A stretch of DNA of 11,961 nucleotides, from contig JAQGKC010000321.1 of assembly GCA_028290305.1 (NCBI GenBank), positions 1 through 11,961 on the forward strand, in the 5' to 3' direction. Below, piece after piece: positions 6,637-11,961 of the stretch. The notes beneath the pieces are model-generated. The model worked only from the letters and a program-made list of their open reading frames with translations. It did not search any database and was not told the DNA's origin. This stretch comes from Bradyrhizobium sp. (GTDB lineage: Bacteria > Pseudomonadota > Alphaproteobacteria > Rhizobiales > Xanthobacteraceae). How positions within the stretch are numbered: position 1 is the stretch's first letter; every line of letters begins with the position of its first letter. The translations under genes and the position numbers were made by a program.

Positions 6637-7353
6637 TTACAGGCCGATCTGGCCATTTGGATAGAATCCGGTCAGCCACGCCACGATCAGCGTGTCGTAT
6701 TGAAAGTAGGAAGCGATCGCGAATGCGATCACGACGATGCCAAACCCCTGCTGCAGCTTTGGGGAGATCCGCGCGATACTGCGAACGCGGGTCGTGACGG
6801 CCTGTCCGCCATAGGCAATCGCCAGCATCGGTAGAGCCGCGCCAATGGCGTAAACCACGAGCAGCGCGCTCGCCCATGCGGTGTCTTTGGAGGTCGCGAC
6901 GACGGTGAGGATCGAACCGAGCACGGGACCGGCGCATGGTGTCCAGACCAGTCCCAGCGTCGTGCCGAGTATCAAACCTCCGATGTTGCCCTGATGGAAC
7001 GTGGTGTTGGCAGGGGAACTGCCGTTCGTGAGCCCGCCGATCCGAAGCGACAGCCATTCGAACGGCGCCGGCCAGATCATCAGCAATCCAAATCCGAGCA
7101 GCAGGATTGTCGCGCCGGTGCGCAGCACATTGGGATCGAAGTCGAAAGTGCGGGTAATCGCACTCAACAGCAATGCGACGATGGAAAATGACATCACGAA
7201 GCCGAGCGCGATCATCGCCGGCCGTACCTTGCTCGTCTGGCCTACAGATGCGCCAAGGAGGATCGGCAGCATCGGAAGCGTACAGGGCGCCGCGATAGTG
7301 ACCACGCCGGCGAGTAGTGCAAGGACAAGGTTGAACATTGGATCGGGTCCCAT
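6637..7353 (-). CDS. ccdA: CcdA / DsbD-type transmembrane thiol-disulfide transporter
   Basis: With the start at ATG 7353 the protein has 238 residues, normal for CcdA, with about six hydrophobic segments. The two redox cysteines are visible in their expected contexts: IAAPCTLPMLPILLG (Cys24, first helix) and LVWTPCAGPVLGSIL (Cys140, fourth helix). CcdA accepts electrons from cytoplasmic thioredoxin and passes them to a periplasmic thioredoxin-like protein, here presumably the next gene. A second candidate start, ATG 7338 (MFNLVLALL), would drop five residues; 7353 has GAGATGG upstream and is slightly favoured. Longer readings upstream (to 7476) begin with non-membrane sequence and are unlikely. 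It is the first gene of the run leading into the bd oxidase genes, with 475 bp of non-coding DNA in front of it. Confidence 0.9.
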   Translation of the reverse strand: MGPDPMFNLVLALLAGVVTIAAPCTLPMLPILLGASVGQTSKVRPAMIALGFVMSFSIVALLLSAITRTFDFDPNVLRTGATILLLGFGLLMIWPAPFEWLSLRIGGLTNGSSPANTTFHQGNIGGLILGTTLGLVWTPCAGPVLGSILTVVATSKDTAWASALLVVYAIGAALPMLAIAYGGQAVTTRVRSIARISPKLQQGFGIVVIAFAIASYFQYDTLIVAWLTGFYPNGQIGL

Positions 7354-7563
7354 CGAGCCATCTCGACGGGGCCTTGTGACCACGCGCGAGCATTGATGGT
7401 CCTTCGCAATGCCGAGGCGGAGCGTTACCCTGATCGCGTCACGTGTTCGTGAGGCTTTGGCGCGAAGCGCGAACAAGCCGGGTTACAACATACGCAAGCT
7501 GATGAATCGCTTGCGGACAGATAGCAACGAGCGGCAGGAAAACGCTGCAACCCCCAAACACAG

Positions 7564-7598
7564 AACGACCCGGAGGGGGGCATCCCGTCCGGGTCGTT
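7564..7598 (-). terminator. Strong stem-loop, likely Rho-independent terminator on the - strand
   Basis: AACGACCCGGA (7564-7574) and TCCGGGTCGTT (7588-7598) are perfect 11-bp arms around a 13-base loop that can itself pair GGG with CCC. Read on the - strand the stem is followed by a T-rich tail (CTGTGTTT), better than the + strand side (GGAGGTTA). It would stop transcripts from the sigma factor gene or from a short transcript starting between 7664 and 7828. It may also act as an attenuator in front of ccdA. Confidence 0.6.
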
Positions 7599-7753
7599 GG
7601 AGGTTATTTGGGAGTTAGAAGACGTTGGTCGGTGGTCGTCTGTCCCGGTGTTGAAGGAGATCACGCAGACCTCCGTTCGGCGTCGGTGATCGTCGGTGTA
7701 ACAGGCGAGTTTTTCCGGGTGATGTTGTCGATTGTTTCAATTATTTCGGGAGG

Positions 7754-7800
7754 CGCGTATTCCCTAAAAGTGCAGGCCGGTTTTGCGATCAGAATACGCG
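7754..7800. repeat. Inverted repeat with AAAAGTG...GGTTTTGCG core
   Basis: Nine-base perfect arms CGCGTATTC (7754-7762) and GAATACGCG (7792-7800) flank a core with AAAAGTG (7766-7772) and CCGGTTTTGCG (7777-7787). The core resembles an intergenic repeat often seen in rhizobial genomes (AAAAGTGG..ACCGGTTTTGCG, from memory). A degenerate relative in the same orientation lies at 8512-8545, on the other side of the sigma factor gene. Confidence 0.6.
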
Positions 7801-7828
7801 CAACCCTATTGAACTTATGTGAGAGACC

Positions 7829-8440
7829 TCACGCAGCCAGGCTATCGACACCGGCTCCCTTTAGCAGTTCGGCGAGTTGCTTGCGGGCATAGAACATCCG
7901 GGTCTTCACCGTGCTTTGGGGGATCCCAATGATCTCGCCGGCCTCTTCCACCGATTTCTCGTGGTAATAGACGAGGTTAATGATCTCGCGATGCGCCGGG
8001 GACAGCTTGGCAACGCAGGCGCGCAGAATGGCGCTGGTATTGCTGCGATCCAATGAGGCTTCGGGCGTGTCGGCCTGATCGGCGATTTCAAGCACGTCGT
8101 CCTGGTCGATGTCCTCATGCCGTCGCTGGCGCAGTGCGGTCAGCGCCTTGAAACGGGCGATCGACAACAGCCAGGTGGAAACCTGGGAACGGCCTTCGAA
8201 CTGGCGGGCGGTGCGCCACACATCAAGAAAGACCTGGCTGACGAGGTCTTCCGCCATGGTGGTATCCCGCACGATGCGAAGAATGAAACGGTAAATCCGC
8301 ACATTGTGGCGGCAATAAAGGATGTGCATCGCCGTCCGCCCACCATCGGCAATGACCTCCAGCAGCATTTCATCCGAAGTCGCCTGGGCAGCGATGATGC
8401 CTTGGCTGGCTGCGGCATTGATGGCGACGACGTTTTGCAT
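7829..8440 (-). CDS. ECF-type RNA polymerase sigma factor (sigma-70 family)
   Basis: The protein has 203 residues, with an unusual alanine-rich leader of about 20 residues before the usual start. The sigma-2 region spans about 37-106 and includes DLVSQVFLDVWRTARQFEGRSQVSTWLLSIARFKAL (65-100), the core-binding and -10-recognition part. The sigma-4 region spans about 138-193 with the helix-turn-helix SVEEAGEIIGIPQSTVKTRMFYARKQL (163-189), which reads the -35 element. It directs RNA polymerase to a dedicated promoter set. The start at 8440 has GGGAG six bases upstream. No anti-sigma factor gene lies directly next to it on either side, which is unusual for this group, so control may be transcriptional, through the upstream two-component genes, or through its structured leader. 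The regulon cannot be told from the window. Confidence 0.93.
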   Translation of the reverse strand: MQNVVAINAAASQGIIAAQATSDEMLLEVIADGGRTAMHILYCRHNVRIYRFILRIVRDTTMAEDLVSQVFLDVWRTARQFEGRSQVSTWLLSIARFKALTALRQRRHEDIDQDDVLEIADQADTPEASLDRSNTSAILRACVAKLSPAHREIINLVYYHEKSVEEAGEIIGIPQSTVKTRMFYARKQLAELLKGAGVDSLAA

Positions 8441-8511
8441 GACAGGCTCCCATTATCGCCTTGGCGGCGCTTCCTTGGGCAGATTGATAGTCAGCTAACG
8501 TTTCGGGATGT

Positions 8512-8545
8512 CTGCGCGAAAAGTGGAAAATGGTTTCATGCGCAG
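8512..8545. repeat. Degenerate copy of the AAAAGTG...GGTTT repeat
   Basis: CTGCGC (8512-8517) and GCGCAG (8540-8545) are inverted arms around AAAAGTGG (8519-8526) and GGTTTCATGCG (8532-8542). The core matches the element at 7754-7800 in the same orientation. The similarity was judged by eye. Confidence 0.45.
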
Positions 8546-8593
8546 GAGAATTGTTTCGTCGCGGCCTCCGCGACGAAACAATTCGGCATGAAA
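8534..8593. repeat. Large near-perfect palindrome upstream of the sigma factor gene
   Basis: GAATTGTTTCGTCGCGG (8548-8564) and CCGCGACGAAACAATTC (8568-8584) are 17-bp perfect arms with a three-base loop. Outer arms TTTCATGC (8534-8541) and GCATGAAA (8586-8593) extend the palindrome to 60 bp with small bulges. It may be a terminator for the response regulator operon (no good T-run seen), a protein-binding site or a leader RNA structure. Confidence 0.85.
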
Positions 8594-8627
8594 TGTCTGC
8601 AATTTCAACGGGGGGTTGGCCGCGGGG

Positions 8628-8679
8628 AATTCTTCATCCTGAGCGGCGCCCTTTTTTGCCGCATCGCGAAGGAAGAATT
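8628..8679. repeat. Imperfect hairpin just after the response regulator gene
   Basis: AATTCTTC (8628-8635) pairs with GAAGAATT (8672-8679), and inside GCGGC (8643-8647) pairs with GCCGC (8658-8662) around a loop containing six T residues on the + strand. It begins about 65 bp beyond the response regulator stop in the direction of transcription and may help end that transcript. Confidence 0.45.
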
Positions 8680-8744
8680 GGCCTCATGTTCGAGAGAGGG
8701 CGTCGAAGCGCTTCCTCACCGTGAGGAGGGCATCACTTCCCGGA

Positions 8745-9488
8745 TCAGGCCTTGTCCCCGACAGGGGAAAACAGATAGCCGCCACCCCTGATGGTACGGA
8801 TGACCGCGGGTTTGGTCGGGTCGGGTTCGATTTTGCGCCGAATTCGCATGATTCGCAGGTCGACGGCGCGATCGAAGGCTTCACTGTCACGCGCGTTGGC
8901 CAGTTCCAGCAGGCGCTCGCGTGAGAGCACCCGCTTCGGATTTGCCGCAAAAACCTTGAGCAGGCCGAATTCGGAGGCGGTCAGCGGATGCTCGTTGCCC
9001 TCATCGTCGCGCAGCGCCTGCGCTTCGAGATCGAGCCATTTCGTTCCGAACCGCACCAACTGATCTTTCGCTGCCTTCGCCCCGGCGGCTTCCAGTGTTG
9101 CCGCCGGCGTCCTGGCGGGTGAGCTGCGCCGCAACACGGAGCGGATCCGCGCCATCAATTCGCGCAATTCGCAGGGCTTTGCGATGTAATCGTCGGCGCC
9201 GAGCTCCAGTCCGACCACGCGGTCGATCGGACTCGCCGTGGCCGTCAGCATGATGACAGGGACGTTGGTGCGGCTCTTCAAATCGCGGATGATGGAAAGC
9301 CCATCCTCCTCCGGCATATTCAGATCGAGCACCACGAGATCGGGCACATTGGTTTCGATCGCGGCGCGCAGGCTCTTGCCGCCGTCGCACAGCGTCACGG
9401 TGAAGCCGTGCATCTTGAGGTACTCGCCGACCATCTCCCGGGCCGGCGCTTCGTCATCGACAATGATGATGTGCTGACTCTGGGTCAT
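8745..9488 (-). CDS. OmpR/PhoB-type response regulator
   Basis: The protein has 247 residues. The receiver domain (about 5-120) has the acidic pair Asp11-Asp12, the phospho-acceptor Asp55 in LVVLDLNMP, Thr82 and Lys104, so all switch residues are intact. A linker of about 25 residues leads to a winged-helix DNA-binding domain (about 142-243) with HPLTASEFGLLKVFAANP, RVLSRERLLELANARDSEAFDRAVDLRIMRIRRKIEPDP and the C-terminal hairpin IRTIRGGGYLF. When phosphorylated it should dimerise and bind promoter DNA. The start ATG 9488 lies one base after the stop of the upstream hybrid kinase (TGACATG), with GGAG about ten bases upstream, so translation is coupled and the kinase is the obvious partner. 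Target genes are unknown; the sigma factor gene immediately downstream is a possible target, which is inference. Confidence 0.95.
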   Translation of the reverse strand: MTQSQHIIIVDDEAPAREMVGEYLKMHGFTVTLCDGGKSLRAAIETNVPDLVVLDLNMPEEDGLSIIRDLKSRTNVPVIMLTATASPIDRVVGLELGADDYIAKPCELRELMARIRSVLRRSSPARTPAATLEAAGAKAAKDQLVRFGTKWLDLEAQALRDDEGNEHPLTASEFGLLKVFAANPKRVLSRERLLELANARDSEAFDRAVDLRIMRIRRKIEPDPTKPAVIRTIRGGGYLFSPVGDKA

Positions 9489-9489
9489 G

Positions 9490-11235
9490 TCATGGCATCT
9501 CCGACGCCGGCAACACGACGGTGAAGGTCGATCCGTGTCCCGGCCCGGCGCTCTCCGCGGTCACCTGGCCGCCATGCATGTCGATGATGCGCTTGACGAT
9601 CGAAAGCCCGAGGCCGGTCGAGCTTTCACCGGCGGTGGGTTTGGCGGAGAGCCGCTGGAAGCGGCCGAACAACCGTCCAAGATCCTCGGGAGACAGGCCG
9701 GCGCCTTCGTCGGCGATGCGGATGATGGTGTTGTTCTGCTCGTGGCTCACCAGCACCGCGATCTTGCCGCCGATCGGACTGTATTTGATGGCGTTGCTGA
9801 CGAGATTGTCGATCGCTTCCCGCATCCGGTCGGCATCGCACATCGTGACGAAATTCGGTGGCGCCGATACCGTGATGGCCTGCTGCTTGTTGACGGCCAA
9901 AGGCTGGTTGGCATCGGCGACTTCGCTGACCAGGGCTGCGATATCGACCGGCTCGCGGCGAATGCTGATGTCGAAGGCATCGGCCATCGCGTCCGAAATC
10001 AGATGGTCGACCATCGAGGTCAAGCGCCTGGTGGCATCGCGGATGTGTTCGACCTGGGCGGTGACGCTTTCCTTGGAAGAGCCGGCGCCGATCAGTTCGG
10101 TCAGCATTTCGGTGCGGCCGAGGATCACCCCGAGCGGGTTCTTCAGATCGTGGGCGACGGTGCCGAGAATTTCGTTCTTGAAGCCGTTGGCGCGCTGCAG
10201 CCGCAGCCATTGTGCCGAAAGCCTGCGATTGGCCTGCATCAGCGCCCGGGTGCGCTGGGCGACGCGGTCCTCGAGCTGCGTATTGGCTTCGTGCAGTTGC
10301 TGATAAAGAATGACATTGTCGAACGCGATCGAAAGCCGGCTGCCGAAAATCTCGACCAGCGACCGGTCGGTTTCGGATAACTGGCGCTCCGCCTGCAGCA
10401 GTACGACGACCTCCCGTCCACTGCCGGTGCGGATGTAGAGAACGGAGCGCTGGTCGGCAAATTCATGCTTGCGCCGCTTGAAGGCGGCTTCCACCATCGA
10501 CCGCAGATCGGGGTCGAGTGATCTGGACCCGGTGATGCCGATGAAGCGGCTATAGCAACCCGAACCCGCCAGCACGGAAAAGTCGTCGCCGATCACGCCG
10601 CCATCGCGCAGCACCAGAATGCCGGCGCAATCGACATTCAGAAGCGACGCGATCTGCGTCAACACGCCTTCGGCGAGGCGTTGCATCGACTTGAAATCGT
10701 ACAAGGTCGAGGCGGCATCGATAATGATTTCCAGCCCACGCCGGGTTTGAACCATGCGCTCAAGCTGCTGATAGCTGCGCAGTGCCGCGGTCAGCGAGGT
10801 GAACAGCTTGTCCGCCGTCAGCTCGGTCTTCGCCTTGTAATCGTTGATGTCGTATTGAACGATCACGCGGCGCTCGGGCGCCTGCCCAGGCTGCCCGGTG
10901 CGCAGGATGATGCGAACGGTTTCGTTCTTGAGTTCATTGCGAATGTACTCGACGAGATCGAGGCCCGCGGCGTCGGTTTCCATGATGACGTCGAGCAGTA
11001 CGGCGGCGATATCGGGATGCGCGTGCATCAAGGTCCGGCCCTCGGCCGCCGAATAGGCCGACAGGATTTCGAGCGTCTGCCCGTTGAGATTGTAGTCGCT
11101 CAGCGCAAACCGCGTACCTTCGTGCACGGCCTGGTCGTCGTCGATCACCGCGACCTTCCATTTACGCGCGGTCGATTCCTCCGGAGCGGCTCCGGAATCG
11201 TCGATCAAATGGAGGACATCGTCCTGTTCGGCCAT
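9490..11235 (-). CDS. Hybrid sensor histidine kinase: REC - DUF3369 - HisKA - HATPase
   Basis: The protein has 581 residues and no membrane segment, so it is cytoplasmic. An N-terminal receiver domain (about 26-155) has Asp32-Asp34, phospho-acceptor Asp82 in LLDVIMET, Thr113 and Lys134. A DUF3369 / GAF-like domain follows (about 158-315, LEIIIDAASTLYDF to IAFDNVILYQQLHEAN), then a short coiled coil (315-345). The dimerisation domain has the H-box His362 in TVAHDLKNPLG. The ATPase domain has the N-box NLVSNAIKYS (477-486), DEGAG (509-513) and STGLGLSIVKR (539-549). Having REC at the N-terminus, it probably takes phosphate from another kinase and controls the adjacent OmpR regulator. Its start lies 31 bp inside the end of the upstream kinase gene, and its stop is one base from the regulator start. 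Only a weak GGGA precedes the start. Confidence 0.94.
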   Translation of the reverse strand: MAEQDDVLHLIDDSGAAPEESTARKWKVAVIDDDQAVHEGTRFALSDYNLNGQTLEILSAYSAAEGRTLMHAHPDIAAVLLDVIMETDAAGLDLVEYIRNELKNETVRIILRTGQPGQAPERRVIVQYDINDYKAKTELTADKLFTSLTAALRSYQQLERMVQTRRGLEIIIDAASTLYDFKSMQRLAEGVLTQIASLLNVDCAGILVLRDGGVIGDDFSVLAGSGCYSRFIGITGSRSLDPDLRSMVEAAFKRRKHEFADQRSVLYIRTGSGREVVVLLQAERQLSETDRSLVEIFGSRLSIAFDNVILYQQLHEANTQLEDRVAQRTRALMQANRRLSAQWLRLQRANGFKNEILGTVAHDLKNPLGVILGRTEMLTELIGAGSSKESVTAQVEHIRDATRRLTSMVDHLISDAMADAFDISIRREPVDIAALVSEVADANQPLAVNKQQAITVSAPPNFVTMCDADRMREAIDNLVSNAIKYSPIGGKIAVLVSHEQNNTIIRIADEGAGLSPEDLGRLFGRFQRLSAKPTAGESSTGLGLSIVKRIIDMHGGQVTAESAGPGHGSTFTVVLPASEMP

Positions 11236-11961
11236 TGAGGGATCCCGTCGCTTGCCTGTTCTGCGGTTTCGGAGCCGCCTTTGGCGGTCTTCGGTATGAT
11301 AATGCGAAATGTAGTGCCTTGTCCTAGTCTTGAATCCAGCATCATACGGCCGCCAAGTTGCTGGGTGACCAGATTATAGACGATGTGCAGGCCTAGCCCG
11401 GTGCCGCCCTCGTTGCGGCGCGTGGTAAAGAAGGGATCGAAGGCCTGCCGCTGCACGTCCGGCGTCATTCCGGCGCCGTTGTCGGCAAAAATGATCTCCA
11501 CGTCTTCGTTGCCGCGGGGCTTCGCCGAGATCGAGATGCTGCCGGCGCGCCCGTCGGCGAAGGCATGGTTAACGGCGTTAAGGAACAGATTGGTCAGGAT
11601 CTGCCCATACGAGCCCGGATAGCCGTCGACCACAAGCCCCTCGGGCACCTCGACCGACAGCGCGATCGGCGCCCGCTTCAGCACCGGCCGCAGGCTGGCG
11701 ATGATCTGGTCGGTGGCCTCGGCCAGGCTGAACTGCCGGCGCTCGGCATGCGAACGATCGACCGCGACCTGCTTGAAGGACTGGATCAACTCGCCGGCGC
11801 GATGCAGGTTCGCCACCAGCTGCTGGGCGGCGTTCTGTTCGAGCAACGCGCCCTCAGCCTTCTCCTTGGACGCGCGCATCTCTTCTTCGGTCTCATGGTT
11901 GGCGATTGCGTTTTGACGAAACACCTCCACCGCGCGCGCCATCGCGCCATCCTCATGCTTG
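11205..11961 (-). CDS. Sensor histidine kinase, HAMP and ATPase parts, 5' end outside window; H-box helix apparently missing
   Basis: The frame is open to the right edge: residues KHEDGA precede the ATG at 11942, and with MARAVEVFRQNAI they match the end of a HAMP domain, so the true start lies outside. The order is HAMP end, a short coiled coil (EEEMRASKEKAEGALLEQNAAQQL), the second helix of the dimerisation domain (NLHRAGELIQSFKQVAVDRSHAERRQF), then a complete HATPase with N-box NLFLNAVNHAF, DNGAG, FDPFFTTRR and GTGLGLHIVYNL. In related kinases about 80 residues with the phosphorylated His (a GVAHEINTP-type H-box) stand between the coiled coil and NAAQQLVANL; here they are absent, and the join is in frame at about 11835-11852. 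The stop at 11205 overlaps the start of the next kinase by 31 bp. It was probably a membrane sensor; the signal is unknown. The comparison with relatives is from memory. Confidence 0.88.
   Translation of the reverse strand, partial: KHEDGAMARAVEVFRQNAIANHETEEEMRASKEKAEGALLEQNAAQQLVANLHRAGELIQSFKQVAVDRSHAERRQFSLAEATDQIIASLRPVLKRAPIALSVEVPEGLVVDGYPGSYGQILTNLFLNAVNHAFADGRAGSISISAKPRGNEDVEIIFADNGAGMTPDVQRQAFDPFFTTRRNEGGTGLGLHIVYNLVTQQLGGRMMLDSRLGQGTTFRIIIPKTAKGGSETAEQASDGIPQWPNRTMSSI

Larger units (their letters stand above)
7354..7828. other. 475-bp intergenic region between the sigma factor and ccdA
   Basis: No convincing conserved gene lies here. On the - strand it holds, in order, an inverted repeat at 7754-7800, a GTG start at 7662-7664 with a perfect GGAGG five bases upstream, and a strong GC hairpin at 7564-7598. 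The remaining 210 bp in front of ccdA show no motif I can identify with confidence. I looked for FNR/FixK-type boxes (TTGA-N6-TCAA) upstream of ccdA and found none. It is the most likely place for the promoter of the ccdA-trx-cydAB run. Confidence 0.6.
8441..8744. other. 304-bp structured intergenic region between response regulator and sigma factor
   Basis: No gene is seen. The stretch holds a degenerate repeat at 8512-8545, a 17-bp perfect inverted repeat at 8548-8584 nested in a wider palindrome (8534-8593), and an imperfect hairpin at 8628-8679. If the sigma factor is transcribed from near the response regulator end, all of these lie in its 5' untranslated leader. I could not assign a promoter. 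Confidence 0.6.

Noticed and set aside
6608..7393. Long upstream extension of the thioredoxin-like protein
   Set aside because: It runs through ccdA in another frame; the signal sequence and GGAGA site support ATG 6607.
7455..7483. Possible remnant of the 244-321 palindrome (GGCGCGAAGCGCGAAC)
   Set aside because: Only a short GC-rich stretch matches and the paired arm is absent, so chance similarity is likely.
7409..7618. 69-codon open frame on the + strand in the intergenic region
   Set aside because: It is Arg-rich, has no ribosome site, shows poor codon bias and covers the hairpin at 7564-7598.
7354..7828. FNR/FixK-type operator in front of ccdA
   Set aside because: TTG...CAA pairs exist (for example TTGCGAAGGACCATCAA on the - strand) but the spacing does not fit TTGA-N6-TCAA.
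9487..10380. 297-codon open frame on the + strand opposite the hybrid kinase
   Set aside because: It is antisense to intact HisKA and ATPase domains and has no domain of its own.

Overview
The window is GC-rich and reads as chromosomal DNA of an alphaproteobacterium of the Bradyrhizobium / Rhodopseudomonas group. The evidence is strong GC bias at third codon positions, protein sequences of a bradyrhizobial style (paired PimC/PimD-like acyl-CoA dehydrogenases, an AapJ-like binding protein, a cyanide-insensitive-type bd oxidase), and intergenic palindromes of the GTCATTCCGG...CCGGAATGAC type that are common in these genomes. I see no tRNA, rRNA, CRISPR array, transposase or phage gene.

Layout. 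On the + strand, positions 1-1509 hold the end of one acyl-CoA dehydrogenase gene and a complete second one, separated by a long palindromic repeat. A second palindrome at 1515-1554 lies between these genes and everything to the right, which is all on the - strand. In - strand transcription order from the right edge these are: a HAMP-type sensor histidine kinase (cut by the window edge), a REC-DUF3369-HisKA-HATPase hybrid kinase, an OmpR-type response regulator, a structured intergenic region, an ECF-type sigma factor, a 475-bp intergenic region, then ccdA, a thioredoxin-like protein, cydA/cioA, cydB/cioB and a tiny DUF2474-like protein, and finally an L,D-transpeptidase and an AapJ-like amino-acid-binding protein.

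How the genes fit together. The two dehydrogenase genes look like the two subunits of a heteromeric enzyme: the upstream one keeps the C-terminal catalytic-base motif GTSE, while the downstream one lacks a Glu at that position and at the alternative position. The ccdA-thioredoxin-cydAB-DUF2474 run looks like one respiratory/redox operon: CcdA would pass electrons across the membrane to a periplasmic CXXC thioredoxin, next to a quinol oxidase. The two kinases and the response regulator are packed with overlapping or touching ends and probably form one signalling unit.

Points most worth a second look: the right-edge kinase seems to lack the whole H-box helix of its dimerisation domain; a 17-bp perfect inverted repeat with competing pairings lies in front of the sigma factor gene; related repeats sit on both sides of that gene; and a 43-residue membrane protein with a TTG start overlaps the cydB stop codon.
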